Assembly (NCBI RefSeq): GCF_905475345.1
Contig: NC_066586.1
Span: forward strand, 5,244,400 to 5,308,399
Length of the DNA stretch: 64,000 bases
Reading direction: 5' to 3'
DNA from: Vespula vulgaris
Taxonomy: Eukaryota > Arthropoda > Insecta > Hymenoptera > Vespidae
The translations under genes and the position numbers were made by a program. Of this stretch, positions 51,101 through 62,320 are shown piece after piece. Below the pieces are notes generated by a model that worked only from the letters and a program-made list of their open reading frames with translations, was not told where the DNA came from and did no database searches. Numbering within the stretch: the stretch's first letter is position 1; every line of letters begins with the position of its first letter.

Positions 51101-54100
51101 CCACCAAGTCCACGTGTACAAACTGAAGTGGATGCATCTTACTGCTCATATGATGTGACTAATACAAAATACATAGGAAATCAAAGTCCCGTATGTATAC
51201 AGCATGACGTTTCACATGTGTCTTTATGTATATTATTTTCTTTACATGTATTTCTGTACCAATAACTATATAAAAAAATTAATTATTTATATGCATCACA
51301 TTAAAGCATTTCCATGGTAGTAAAACACTTTAGTATTAACCTTTTTTTCAGTCTCTGCACTTGAAGTATTTCTTTATTTTGTAAGCAGGTACCCCTGCTA
51401 TCTTATATATGATTAGCAGGTTACTGAACAGAGGGAACCATTACGACGGGAACCAAGAAGAAGAACAGATGGGCGACAGCAAGGAAGAGCAGGACGTGCT
51501 ACTGTACGGGATTGCTCCATTACGCAGTTTGCGCAGATAGATGACGACAATGTGTCAGCCTTACAACAAGTGACAAAAGGTGGTGGTGGATTAACATTAG
51601 CTTCACAATGGAAATCGCAATTCGATGATTCTGAAGAAACAGATAATGAATGGAAAGGTGAAAATTTACAAAGTCCCGAACATAAGGGTACGAATCCACC
51701 ATCTTTGGTTCCACAGGTGAGTATTAGATCTATTATTTTGTTCAGAAGGTCAGACGCGAATAGAATACATTTACTCACAGAAATTTCATTTAGATTCTAT
51801 ATATGTGGATGTAATTTTTAAATATTTGTTTTTTTATTAGTGCGGCTTACACGTTCGCGTGTTTTATATTTACATCAGATATTATCTTTCAATTTTTTAA
51901 ATAATACAATTTCGATAATTGATGGAAGTATCTGTTATATTCTAGCCATGTCTGCCTTATATCAACATCCTCGCTTGACACCTGCTGTACTGCCAAATCA
52001 AGTTCTTGATTACCGTCGTTTTGAGTTCAAAATGCTATAGCCTCTCCTTTTACGTATATGTTAATAATTTCATTTCTTTGGATTAGAGTTACATGTATAT
52101 CAAGATTAATTATGCAAGTGTAATCATAGAAAAATACAGTTTAATGCATGACCCGTATTAACAAATATATACAGGATGTTCTATTTGATTAATCCATGCA
52201 AATAGAATACCTATGGTCATGCATTAATATACATTTATAATTTATTCTATATATGATTCATTTGCCTTCTGTTAGAAGATGATAGTACACGAAACATTTT
52301 ACTATTTTGTTGCAATGTTCTTCAAAACTTTGTTCCAAATTTAAAGAAATATCATAATGTAATAAAAAAATACAGTATCAAGAAAGGTGTTCTTATGTGT
52401 ATAAAGTAGTGGGATAAAGTATACAATTTTTAATGTAAGTTTATTGCATGTGTTCTACTGTGCTTACTAATAAAATATAGTAGGAGCAAAGTATTAATTA
52501 CATTTTTAAAATATAAATATGTATGGGGTGTATAATAAGCTATGATTATAGTACTAAAATAATTAGCCGAAATTTGATATTGTTTTTGCAACAAATATTT
52601 TTATGTAATCATACGGTATTTAATGAATTTAATGGAAAATATTACATGTAATAACATTTCTTCCTTTTAGCTTTTGTTCATTTTTTTTTATATACCTTTT
52701 GTTTATCCAGACAGCTGCTAATGAAGCTAATACTACAACAACTTCAATACCAGTACCAGCTGATACAAAAGCAGCAGGTCCACACCCAAGTAGTTCATCA
52801 AATACAGTACAACAGCATGTGGTAGTACCAACAGCTTTATCGCGTATAAGTGAAGATTCTCCACGTCCGGTAGTTCCACATAGATGTTTAAATATTGCTG
52901 GTATAGAGAAATATCCAGAACTTCAAGGAGCCCTTCCACGTGCTTGGAGCGTTCCTACATTAGCACCGCACGTTCGTAGCCATCTTGAAGCTCCATTGGT
53001 ATGTATAATTATATATTACATTATATAATCTCTTTTATTATATCATCTCTGTGTGATATCATTTTTGTACTAATAGTTATACAATATCCTAACGTCCTTT
53101 TAATAGGTTCAACAAGCTGCATTTGATGACTTATTTTACGAAGTAGATGTTATGAGAAACATTGCTACAAGATATGATGAGCCAAGACAAAATCCACCAC
53201 CAAGGAGAGCTAGTGTACCTGCTGTTGCTTTTTCACCTCATAACACTGTGCCAAGCACTCCTGCTGGCGATGAAGAAGAAGAAGCTGTAGCAGGAAAGCT
53301 TGAAATTAGAGTAGTAGATGCAACTGGAGGAGCTACAGTAATACAAACAAGTGCAGATAGGGAACCACTACAAAGTGAGTTGAACAATAAACGTATTAAT
53401 TTCCTATTAATTTGAAAAAAATGTCTAATTCTACACATTACAGATAATTGTCTGAAATTAATCTTCAGTTTTCTATTGATAAAAGCTTTATTCCTCAACC
53501 TAATTTAATTCATTTAATTCACAGGAAAATTAACGAATGGTACTGCAGGTAGTCCAGCTAGCCCAAATCCAGGGCCTGAAGAACCATCAGTTTATTACGA
53601 TGCAAATGAAAGTCGGGTACCTATTAACAATATTCAGAATAAAGAGTCTGGTGCTACCACTGCCGTAACCACTGTTTCAAACTCAGTGCCATTACTGCGT
53701 GAATATAAGGACAATAAGGAGAAGGAAGCACCTTGCAGAACGTATAGTATTCACAGTAAAATACCAATACCAGTGAAGAGTCCTAAATGTTCATTATCCG
53801 AATCAACTCCTGAAACTAATACACCAAATACTAGGACTGGAACAGGAAGTGAAGTAGAAAAATCACCAGCACCCGTGGTTGTAACTAAGGAAAGAGAAAC
53901 TAGTTAGTAAAATGCTTCTTCATGATATATGTCAATTTTTTATGTATCGTGTTAACTAGTACACGAATTTAAAGTTTTCTCCGTATTTGATCGAATTACG
54001 ATATCTTCGATTTCTATATCTACGATAGATCAGAAAAAGAAATTAAATATTTTTAGTAACACTTAATGAAGACATAATGTGTTGTAGTGCAAGAATAATT

Positions 54101-55167
54101 TTGAAGATTTCCCTGCTAAGAAAAATGGAAATATCTTGCAAATAGAGATAATTAAATTATTCTTAAATGATACTTGCTTAATATTAGGTATAATAGTGTA
54201 TTAACTTGATACAATTTTAGAATATTAATAATCTTATACATGTTATTTAAAAAAAATATTTATATATTAGAAAGCAATCTATTGAAAAGGTATATTTTTC
54301 TTATATTAATTAAAAAGTTAGCTTATATTATTTTATATTATCACATCATTGGCTTAATGATTTGAAACTTACATTGCAATGCTTTCATCATATTATTTAT
54401 CATTTCAATAATCTAATTTCATCTTATTATTAATTACGAGAGAGAGAACAAATCTTTATTTAGTACTAAATATGCGTTGATTTTTGCAATTAATATTACA
54501 TACAGATCTATCAATACTAATGCTACTAAATTTTAGCTATCAAAGGTAAACCCTTGACAGTACATATGGAGGCACCTGCACTTCGTCGTTGTGCTACTTT
54601 ACCTGATGCAAGACCAAATATGTCACCTTTAACATCGGCTAGTTCGGCGGAAGATGACAATTTAACTGGTTGTACACCAGCATTACGCCGTCGAAGACAA
54701 AGTGAAAAGTATGTAACAGATGCCAGTCAACTAAATTTACGATTTCAAAGACCACAACGTAGGATGAGGCCAAATTCTGAAGTATTACCAAGATGCTTCC
54801 CTAGAGGTGTACCTTCGCATCTATTAGGAGAAGGTGGTAAAAGAACAGAAGAAAGCAGTGATAATGATTCTGATAGCAGTGGTCCACAAAACGCTCAACC
54901 TCCACCGCCGCCAGCAACTCTTCCACCTCATGTAGCGGAAAATAATGCTAGGTATAATATAATCGACGAGCCCATTATTTTATATCACTAGATAATTACA
55001 AATATAATTACATTATTTTGTGTTAAGAAATATATAATACACACACACACACACATATTTATCGATGCAATTGTTTATTTGTATATTCATCCATATGTAT
55101 TTAACGTTTTAGGTGTCGCAGATTTAGACCTATACCAGATACTACGGTAGTTAGCAGAGAATCGTGA
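48143..55167 (+). CDS. Asator: Tau-tubulin kinase (Asator/TTBK), CK1-superfamily Ser/Thr kinase
   Basis: TTBKs phosphorylate tau and tubulin and act at spindles, microtubule tips and basal bodies. Exons: 48143-48199 (coding part), 48564-48711, 48896-49110, 49234-49503, 49606-49692, 49988-50260, 50600-50783, 50862-51190, 51420-51716, 52711-52998, 53107-53374, 53525-53902, 54537-54951, 55113-55167; 3264 nt, 1087 residues. The kinase domain covers roughly residues 15-285: glycine loop GGGGFGE (24-30), catalytic Lys 46 in VALKVES, HRD 135-137 in HRDIKPSNFSIG, DFG 159-161, and the CK1-type GTVRYASVNAHKNKEMGRHD replacing the usual APE region. The following 800 residues are disordered, rich in Ser/Pro/Thr, with an SxIP-type EB-binding motif SKIP (883-886). 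The start MTSEDLLQPGHVVKERWKV is the first in-frame ATG of its exon; an upstream exon could extend it. Stopping without splicing at 53903 gives a shorter form. Confidence 0.93.
51841..51900 (+). CDS. Possible alternative terminal exon of TTBK (19 codons)
   Basis: A strong pyrimidine-tract acceptor (TTTTTTTATTAG) ends at 51840. In the phase left by the exon ending 51716, the sequence reads CGLHVRVFYIYIRYYLSIF and a stop, which would give a form truncated after the central region. The same DNA in another frame stays open to 52040 and reads SALYQHPRLTPAVLPNQVL near its end, but that frame does not fit the upstream exon. No transcript evidence. Confidence 0.25.
   Translation, partial: CGLHVRVFYIYIRYYLSIF
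52141..52227. repeat. Nested inverted repeat in a TTBK intron
   Basis: The outer arms TTAATGCATGACC (52141-52153) and GGTCATGCATTAA (52215-52227) are perfect complements over 13 bp. The inner arms TTCTATTTG (52179-52187) and CAAATAGAA (52199-52207) pair over 9 bp. The loop between outer and inner arms is asymmetric (25 versus 7 nt), so it is not a classical microRNA precursor. Confidence 0.7.
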
Positions 55168-57243
55168 GAATTAGTGTTCAGAATTTCCCAAGTCTTTGCT
55201 TATATTACAATCAAGACAATTCTACCACAGCCAACTGGGAGTGTGATACTTTCTTGGAAGAATACAGCCTTCATAGTAATCCGAGATGCTCATTAGAACT
55301 TAAAGACTTTGCTGAAAGGGATGGATATTCATTGTTATTTTATAAGAGAAGCACAGCACTATATTATTTTGGTATGTGATCGCGTAAAATATTGTTTTAA
55401 AACCACATTTTCAATTAAATTATCGTTATTTATGACATGATACATTTTTTTAATTTTTAGGACGTATAATTTACAAATTGCAGTAGGCTGAGCGTAATTG
55501 TAAATACTTCTATTTTCGGTGTACATTCAGTATAAAAAATCGAAATACTCAAATAACGATCATTAGAAATTATATCTTTTTAATCGTGAAAATCTTTAAT
55601 ATAATATAACTTGGCAGTTATATTTTATATTAAATCTAATTTATTTCAATAAATAGCTGTTTGGTGATTCTAACTTTTTATTTTTTCTGTGAAAAAAAAT
55701 ATTCGTATATTTATTTATTTATTTTATATAATTAAAATTATATTATTAAATGATATTTAATTTTGTCAGAAATATTGACAGAATGTTTAAGATAATATAT
55801 TTTAAAAACACTATAATATACAATACTGTTTGTGCACTGAAAATTTATTTTGAAGTTTAAATTGCATAAAATATGATGTGTTAAAATGTGTTTGAGGACT
55901 ACAAAACAATGCTTTGTTATAACTTTGATCATGTAATGCCCTTGGGTGTTAAATTATACATGATACAGAATTACACATATACATACATCATGCGCGCGCG
56001 CTCGCGTATATACAGATGTAAATTATACTAATAATGCTAGAACTACATATGGATTATACTTAGCAATTTTACATACAATGTAAAGCACTCAAACAAAAAG
56101 TTATGCCTGATGCTAAACACAAATTCATACATATAATAGTTACAACTCTGATCAGTATATCTTATTTACAGTTTAAATTGCAAAGGAAGCAAATATTTAT
56201 CTTATAGAAGATAATTTTGAAGTAACCATTAATCCGGGCGAGTATGCTAGTCTTTAAAAGCCCACTACAGGAATCAACAGAATGCAACAATTTTTCAGTA
56301 ACATCATCCAGATTGTTTGTGTATCACATTAATTAATAATTTAAACATACTGGATATTTAGTATATCTATTGGTAACAGACATTATGATTGATATGGTTT
56401 TAAACTTTCTTTTTATCACACTGTGCAATACTAGAGTTGTTAAAAACTGTGATCATAAGTTGCAAGAAACTTATCAAGTTGATCACGATCTCCAATATTG
56501 TTCCGTACAAGCGAAAATAACATGAAGTTGAAATAAGCAATGTTAGATCATCGGTTGTAAGCTGCATTTTTTATTTAGGGCTATTAGAATATTATAGCTT
56601 TATTTTAATATTCTATTAATTTCATAATGAACTATTTTTTTTCATTTTACCAACTAATTACAAATATACTAAAAATATCTAATGGATGTCCAAATAACTT
56701 ATAATTCAAGATTTAGACAATATTTTGGGAAGTAGAAAGTACTTTTATTGAAAATTGAGTAACATATTTTATTGATAACTTTATCTAATTCTTTTATTCA
56801 AATATTATGCAGCTTTTCCTACGAATAACCAATAATTCACAAGTGATTAAAATCTAGTGATTCTTAAAACTAGTCAAATAGAATTCTATAGTGCTGTATT
56901 ATTAAAATCAATTTTTTGAGTATAAAGTCATTATTTTGTACAAGAAAAGATTTTGTGCAATTTATGAAATTTTTCAAGCAGTAATATAAGATATAATGAT
57001 TAGTTTTCAAAGTAAAAAAAAAAAATTTAATTATTTATTAACAAAAGAGACTAACATTTTATTTTTGGTTAAAAGTAAAATGTTCTCGCATATTTTTATT
57101 GATCAAACATTAAAAACAAAATTAGGATAAACCTGTAAGTATATATTTGGACAAATATATATGAAAGGTGCCACACAAAGACATAGCTATAAAAGTAAAG
57201 AATATAAATGCAATTTACTAGTAAAATACTAGTCAATCGTCGA

Positions 57244-57275
<32 letters not shown>

Positions 57276-59770
57276 ATATATATATATATATATCTACATT
57301 TTTAGATATATTAAATATAAATTGTTTTCAAATGTGTTAGTTTGGTTTTCAATTATAAAAAAGTGAAAGTACTAGATATCTATGGGTATTCACTTGAAAT
57401 TTTATAGAATTGTGGAAATAAATAAAATGTTTTTTTTTTTTTTAATTGTGTAAATAAAATAATGGGGTATGTATCTGTGTTTGAAGCTATAAGGTATATA
57501 TCACAAATGTACAATGTACGGTATGTATGTACATGCACATACGTATATTGTTGTGTAAACCCATATAGTACAAAACGCTCTATTAAATAAAAAGGACTAT
57601 GATTCAAATTAATTGTGAATTTAGACTTCACTTTGTGAAACTGATGCTGGAGTATTCCGCAATTTCGTATGTTTAAGAAAAATCAGAAAATGTCATAATA
57701 AATCAATGATTTAATAAATTATTTCATGTATTTAAAGTAGCCTGTCTTATGATATACATGAATATGTAATTATTTTCAACAAACATATTTGATATTACTA
57801 TAATTATTTTAAATTCATCAAAAACCATCTTACTTTTATTGTAAGATTACTATTATAATATATTACAAGTAAAATGATCGATCTCCTATTAAATCAATAT
57901 TACATGTTTCAATTAAATATGTAAGCATAAGATAGGTTTCTTTAAAAAATTTCTTTTTTATTTATACTTGAATATACTTAAAAATCATGAAGATATTTAA
58001 TCTAAAACGGGTATAAAAAACAGAGTATAAGTGCATTACAGTACTGATAACGTATCCTTTCAATCAGTATTAAAATAATTGTCTTTGCTGTGCAATAGTT
58101 TAAAATACTATATTAATACAGATACGCCATCATGTAGTTTATATGCCAAATTATGGATACTCGAAATAAAAATAATTATTGTTATTGTAACTTAGAGCAA
58201 TACTTCTATGTTATAAATTCTTTAACAGGTTTTTATATACTGCTCTCATGAAGTTGGTAAATATGGACATTTTGCAATAATTTTTTATAAATGTATTTAA
58301 AGAAAATACATATACACATATGTTGCTTAAGTTATTTGAACTATTACAATGTAATATAGAAGTATTGTAATTTTATAATTTGTATCTATGAGAAATAAGC
58401 TTTCTGTTAAATATGATCAAAGAAATATTTCTGTCAACATCGCTTACAAGATACCAGACGTTAAAAGAAATGTTGCATTCCGTTGAGTGAAGCCGCCCAT
58501 ACCATCCCACCTTTTAGGTTCCTGTACATATTATGCTATTGTAACATTAATAACTTAATGTTGACTATCTTTCATAGATTGTCAAATAATATGATAATTA
58601 TAATATCCTTTTGCTGCTTTGTGATCTATAAAAGATAGAACTTTGTCGGTACATGTGAACATAGCAACTCTTGATTCTTATTTGTTAGATAAGAATATAG
58701 GAGTTATATAATAATTAACAAATAAACAATTGTATTTAAATATGAAAATAGTTGTCTATAAATAATTAATTAGCATTAGTTATTAAAATATTAAAAAAAA
58801 AAATATAAATATAAGATGAGACATAAACAAAATCTTAAGAAATAATACTTGTATTTCATTACATCAATAAAACAAGGGAGAGAATATTGTTTTTCTTCGC
58901 ACAGTATAGTTGAATGTATTTTGCAAGTGCCAAGTAAAGTAACTAAAATTATCACAGTGCTTTGCATTGTAATAAAAATTAACTAATTAAACTGAAAGTA
59001 TATACTTTACAGGTCATATCAAACCCAATCAAAATCTTGGTGCAATACAAATTAAATAGATTCTATAGATTGGAATATGGTGTTAGATTATAGCTAGCTA
59101 GTCCTGCCACAGTTTTTACTCTATATGTATAATGAATGCTGAGGTACATATAAACAGCGATCAATGTTATAAAAAATGATATGTCTTTATTATTTTTGAG
59201 TTAAGATATTTGCACTGAACCTAAGATGTATTCTTTAATTCTTTAATAACATATTTTAGAATACCCAAAAATTCTTTCTCACATTAATAATAATAATAAC
59301 AACAAAATAGATATTAACTTCTTTTTAATAAAATGTGAACAATTTTAGGTGTCCTCTAATTTTTTCAAATTTAAATGTTAAATTTAACATATCAAGATTA
59401 ACTGAAATACTCGAATGAATAAAGTTAAATAAATGATCGAAATAACAAGATCATTATTTTTGTGTAAAATCAAATAAATTGGTTATAAACTAGTTCGCCA
59501 TTATATCATATAGTATTAAGTTGGATTCATATTGCATATAAAGTTGTTACATTACAAACCGTCGAAGTAACATCTAATAACATCTATTTTATATTGTACT
59601 TGCACTTGCCACTACTAAAAATTTATAATAAAATAAATAAACATTTATTTTTTCTATTACAGAATATATTGACGGCTTATAACGTGTTAACATTATCAAT
59701 GTGAATTGAGCTTTAATACCATATAAAATATACGTTATGTGAGTCAATCTCCGGTTTTACGATCTCCAAG
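55168..59770. other. TTBK 3' UTR and AT-rich intergenic DNA
   Basis: Several AATAAA signals occur, the first good one near 55647. A (CT)n-(AT)n compound microsatellite lies at 57245-57293 and an (AC)n run at 55038-55053 within the last TTBK intron. The 71-codon open frame overlapping the TTBK stop codon is out of frame with it and judged chance. No gene or RNA recognised. Confidence 0.5.
57245..57293. repeat. (CT)n-(AT)n compound microsatellite
   Basis: CT dinucleotides followed directly by a perfect AT run. Confidence 0.95.
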
Positions 59771-59778
59771 CTCTAATG
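59771..59778. repeat. Left target-site duplication of the hAT element
   Basis: CTCTAATG, identical to the copy at 60126-60133. Confidence 0.9.
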
Positions 59779-60125
59779 CAGTGGTGTCCAATCTTCTTGG
59801 TAGTATGGATCGCATTGAGTAAAGAATCGCATATAAAAAATAAAAAATAAAATATAATAAATGTATAATAAATATAAAAATTTCTTTTTTTTTTTAGTTT
59901 TTAGTCACATTATCTTCGCAATAAAACACTAAACATGTTTTCACTTATAAAGTATTGCTGCTTTAATCCTATCACCACGTGGTGTCCGCCGCCATCGAAA
60001 TTTTGTCCATAAAACGATTATATTCGGGTCGTTATATTAATTTACTACAGGAAATTTATTCTGGGCCACATTATTTGCTTTATTGAACCATATGAGGTCT
60101 GAGGGCCACAAGTTGGATACCACTG
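59779..60125. mobile_element. hAT-type non-autonomous DNA transposon (MITE), 347 bp
   Basis: The element begins CAGTGGTGTCCAA and ends, on the opposite strand, CAGTGGTATCCAA: 13-bp terminal inverted repeats with one mismatch. It is flanked by a perfect 8-bp direct repeat CTCTAATG (59771-59778 and 60126-60133), the target duplication. An 8-bp duplication and CAG-type termini define the hAT superfamily; TA in the central two positions of the duplication fits the Buster-type consensus nnnTAnnn. Subterminal GGCCACA/GGGCCAC motifs are also hAT-like. There is no transposase coding capacity, so it would need an enzyme supplied elsewhere. The intact duplication and matching ends suggest a fairly recent insertion. 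Orientation is arbitrary. Confidence 0.9.
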
Positions 60126-60133
60126 CTCTAATG
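60126..60133. repeat. Right target-site duplication of the hAT element
   Basis: CTCTAATG, identical to the copy at 59771-59778. Confidence 0.9.
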
Positions 60134-62320
60134 TAAAACGCACGCTTAAATTTTAGTTCTACCTATGAAACACTAAGCGGCGCAGTAATACGTAGATGTA
60201 ATAGCTTTATTTGTGTATGCGTAGTATTCATTGTTTTGTGTGTGTATATATTGTGTGTATACTAAAATAATATTTATTTTATTTTCGCTTCGGCGCACTT
60301 GTGAAAAAACGTTTTCCAAGGTCGAAACATATTGCTGATAATTGGGTGTTGGAGTGTTTAAATTGTTCGATTGATTTTTCTCTTTTATAAGCTTCAGAGT
60401 AGGAAATGATGTATTTTATTACAGCAAATAAAATATTTTTCTTTGTAAATAACAAGTAATTTATCTTAAATTTTTCTTAGAAATTCTATAGTTTAAATGT
60501 ACATATGATATTGTTTACTTATAAGATAAATAGATAAAAAAAAAAATATTTGAAGATGAAAAGATTAATATTCAATTGTGATGAATTGTAAAACATGATA
60601 TAATTTCATGATGGTTCATTTTCAGACATTGAAATTCAGATATTATTAAATACGAAATGAATAATATACTACGCATATTATAGGCGTATATATACGTTCT
60701 TCGTATCTAATGGTACTTTGTTCGAAAGAGTATATATAAAACGTAAGTTAATGTCTAACTTTCAAGAATAATTTACATTTACTATTTAAATTCCTAGTCA
60801 CATACGGATGCCTGCTTTCAAGTACTTAAATATTTGATTAAAGGAGTTCGAGTATTGTCGACAATAGTAGATATCTGCTTTATTGATGTAAAATGCGACT
60901 AATAAGACTAAATTTCTGTTTTACTAATCGATAATGATAGGTTTACCGGCTCTTTCATAATAATAACCCTGTTTTTATCGATGAGCAATGGTAAATTCTT
61001 ATTTTGCCTTTTCTATCAGTAATAATAAATTCCTGTTTTATTAGTCGGTATATTTTTATTTTACTGACGAACTTTCACTTTGGAGGTATTAATAAATATT
61101 TGAATTACTTACCTTTTTGTCGATAGAAGTAGTTGATTGTTTTACCAGCTCAACACTTGGGAGATAATAAATTCCTGTATTATCTTGTATTATTCTTGGA
61201 TTATATACTCCTGTATTACCGATCCGATGTTCACTCGTTGGAAGGCGAAAGACGACTGGATTGATAAATATCAAAGTCAATCGAACCTTCGATTGTTTTT
61301 CTTGTTCTCTTCGTACGCACAAGGAAGCTATTATTTACTCCACGGATATAAACATAACCACACTAGCTTTTATATGGCAGTCAGTAGTGGGATTAAGAAC
61401 TTCTATCTTTTGTCGCAGATTTCGGAGGGCGCCACTGTAAGAAATGTTTCCATTCGAAAAATGTCGAAAAGAGTAATAAGTCTAGGCATAATTCTTGACC
61501 AATTTTGAGGAACAAGATCTTATTTTAAGTATAAGGGTTTAAGTAAGAACTCCACTTTCTCCAAGTTTTGAAAAAGCTTTATTTTTATGCTTAAACTATC
61601 GTCGAAAAAACACTTTTTTTAAAACGCATTATTTAAAGAAAATAATGTGTTTTCAAAAGTTCTCGTTTTTAAACCTTCATTTTTAAAATGAGACCTTTCG
61701 TTCATCAGAATTGTTCAAAAATTATGTCATTATTCATTATTGATGTAAATCATTATAGAATGAGAAGTGATAAACAGCCTTAAATTTTATGTTTAAAATC
61801 GATGTGACATGCTACCTTTTTATTACCTTATGGTGGCAGCACTGTCTTCGAGTTTTCGTGACAGATGCATCCTACATACATTCTACACGTTCGATAACGA
61901 AGTTGAGTTGTTCTTAATGCAAATAAATCCATACGTGATATTGCTGTCTAAGGTGGTTGTTATACACGCATATATATATGTATCACTCTAAAAATATAAT
62001 TTCTCATTGTTAGATAGTGAATAAAGAAATTATATAGAATGTGTTTTACGATGTTTGTGTCATAGCTAATTCTAAGATTATTCTAACCTTATTAGAGCTG
62101 TGTTTACATGAAAGAAAAATTATAGATTTATTATATTTTAATATTTTTAAATATTGAAATTAATAATAATATATTTATAATGTCTATGAATGAAATTATA
62201 CTTTTGCTTTACATTTACTAAATAAAAAGTTACATATTCGTGCTTTTATTAAGAGGTTAACCTTACAATTAATAGTTGGTGCTTTCTTTTTATTTTCATT
62301 TAATTTTAATAGAAATAATT
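60134..62320. other. Intergenic DNA upstream of DDX42
   Basis: AT-rich. Positions 60890-61215 contain several degenerate copies of an AATAATAAATTCCTGTATTA-like unit. A 14-bp-arm hairpin with one mismatch lies at 61621-61652. A 123-codon open frame at 61137-61508 starts with TTG, has no recognisable domain and is probably chance. The DDX42 promoter should lie in the last few hundred bases; a TTTTAATAG at 62304-62312 could be an acceptor for a 5' UTR intron. Confidence 0.45.

Noticed and set aside
55164..55379. 71-codon ORF overlapping the TTBK stop codon
   Set aside because: Wrong frame relative to the spliced TTBK exon and within its probable 3' UTR; no recognised motif.
61137..61508. 123-codon plus-strand ORF
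   Set aside because: Starts with TTG, no domain, composition like translated AT-rich DNA, and an antisense ORF overlaps it. Kept only as part of the intergenic description.
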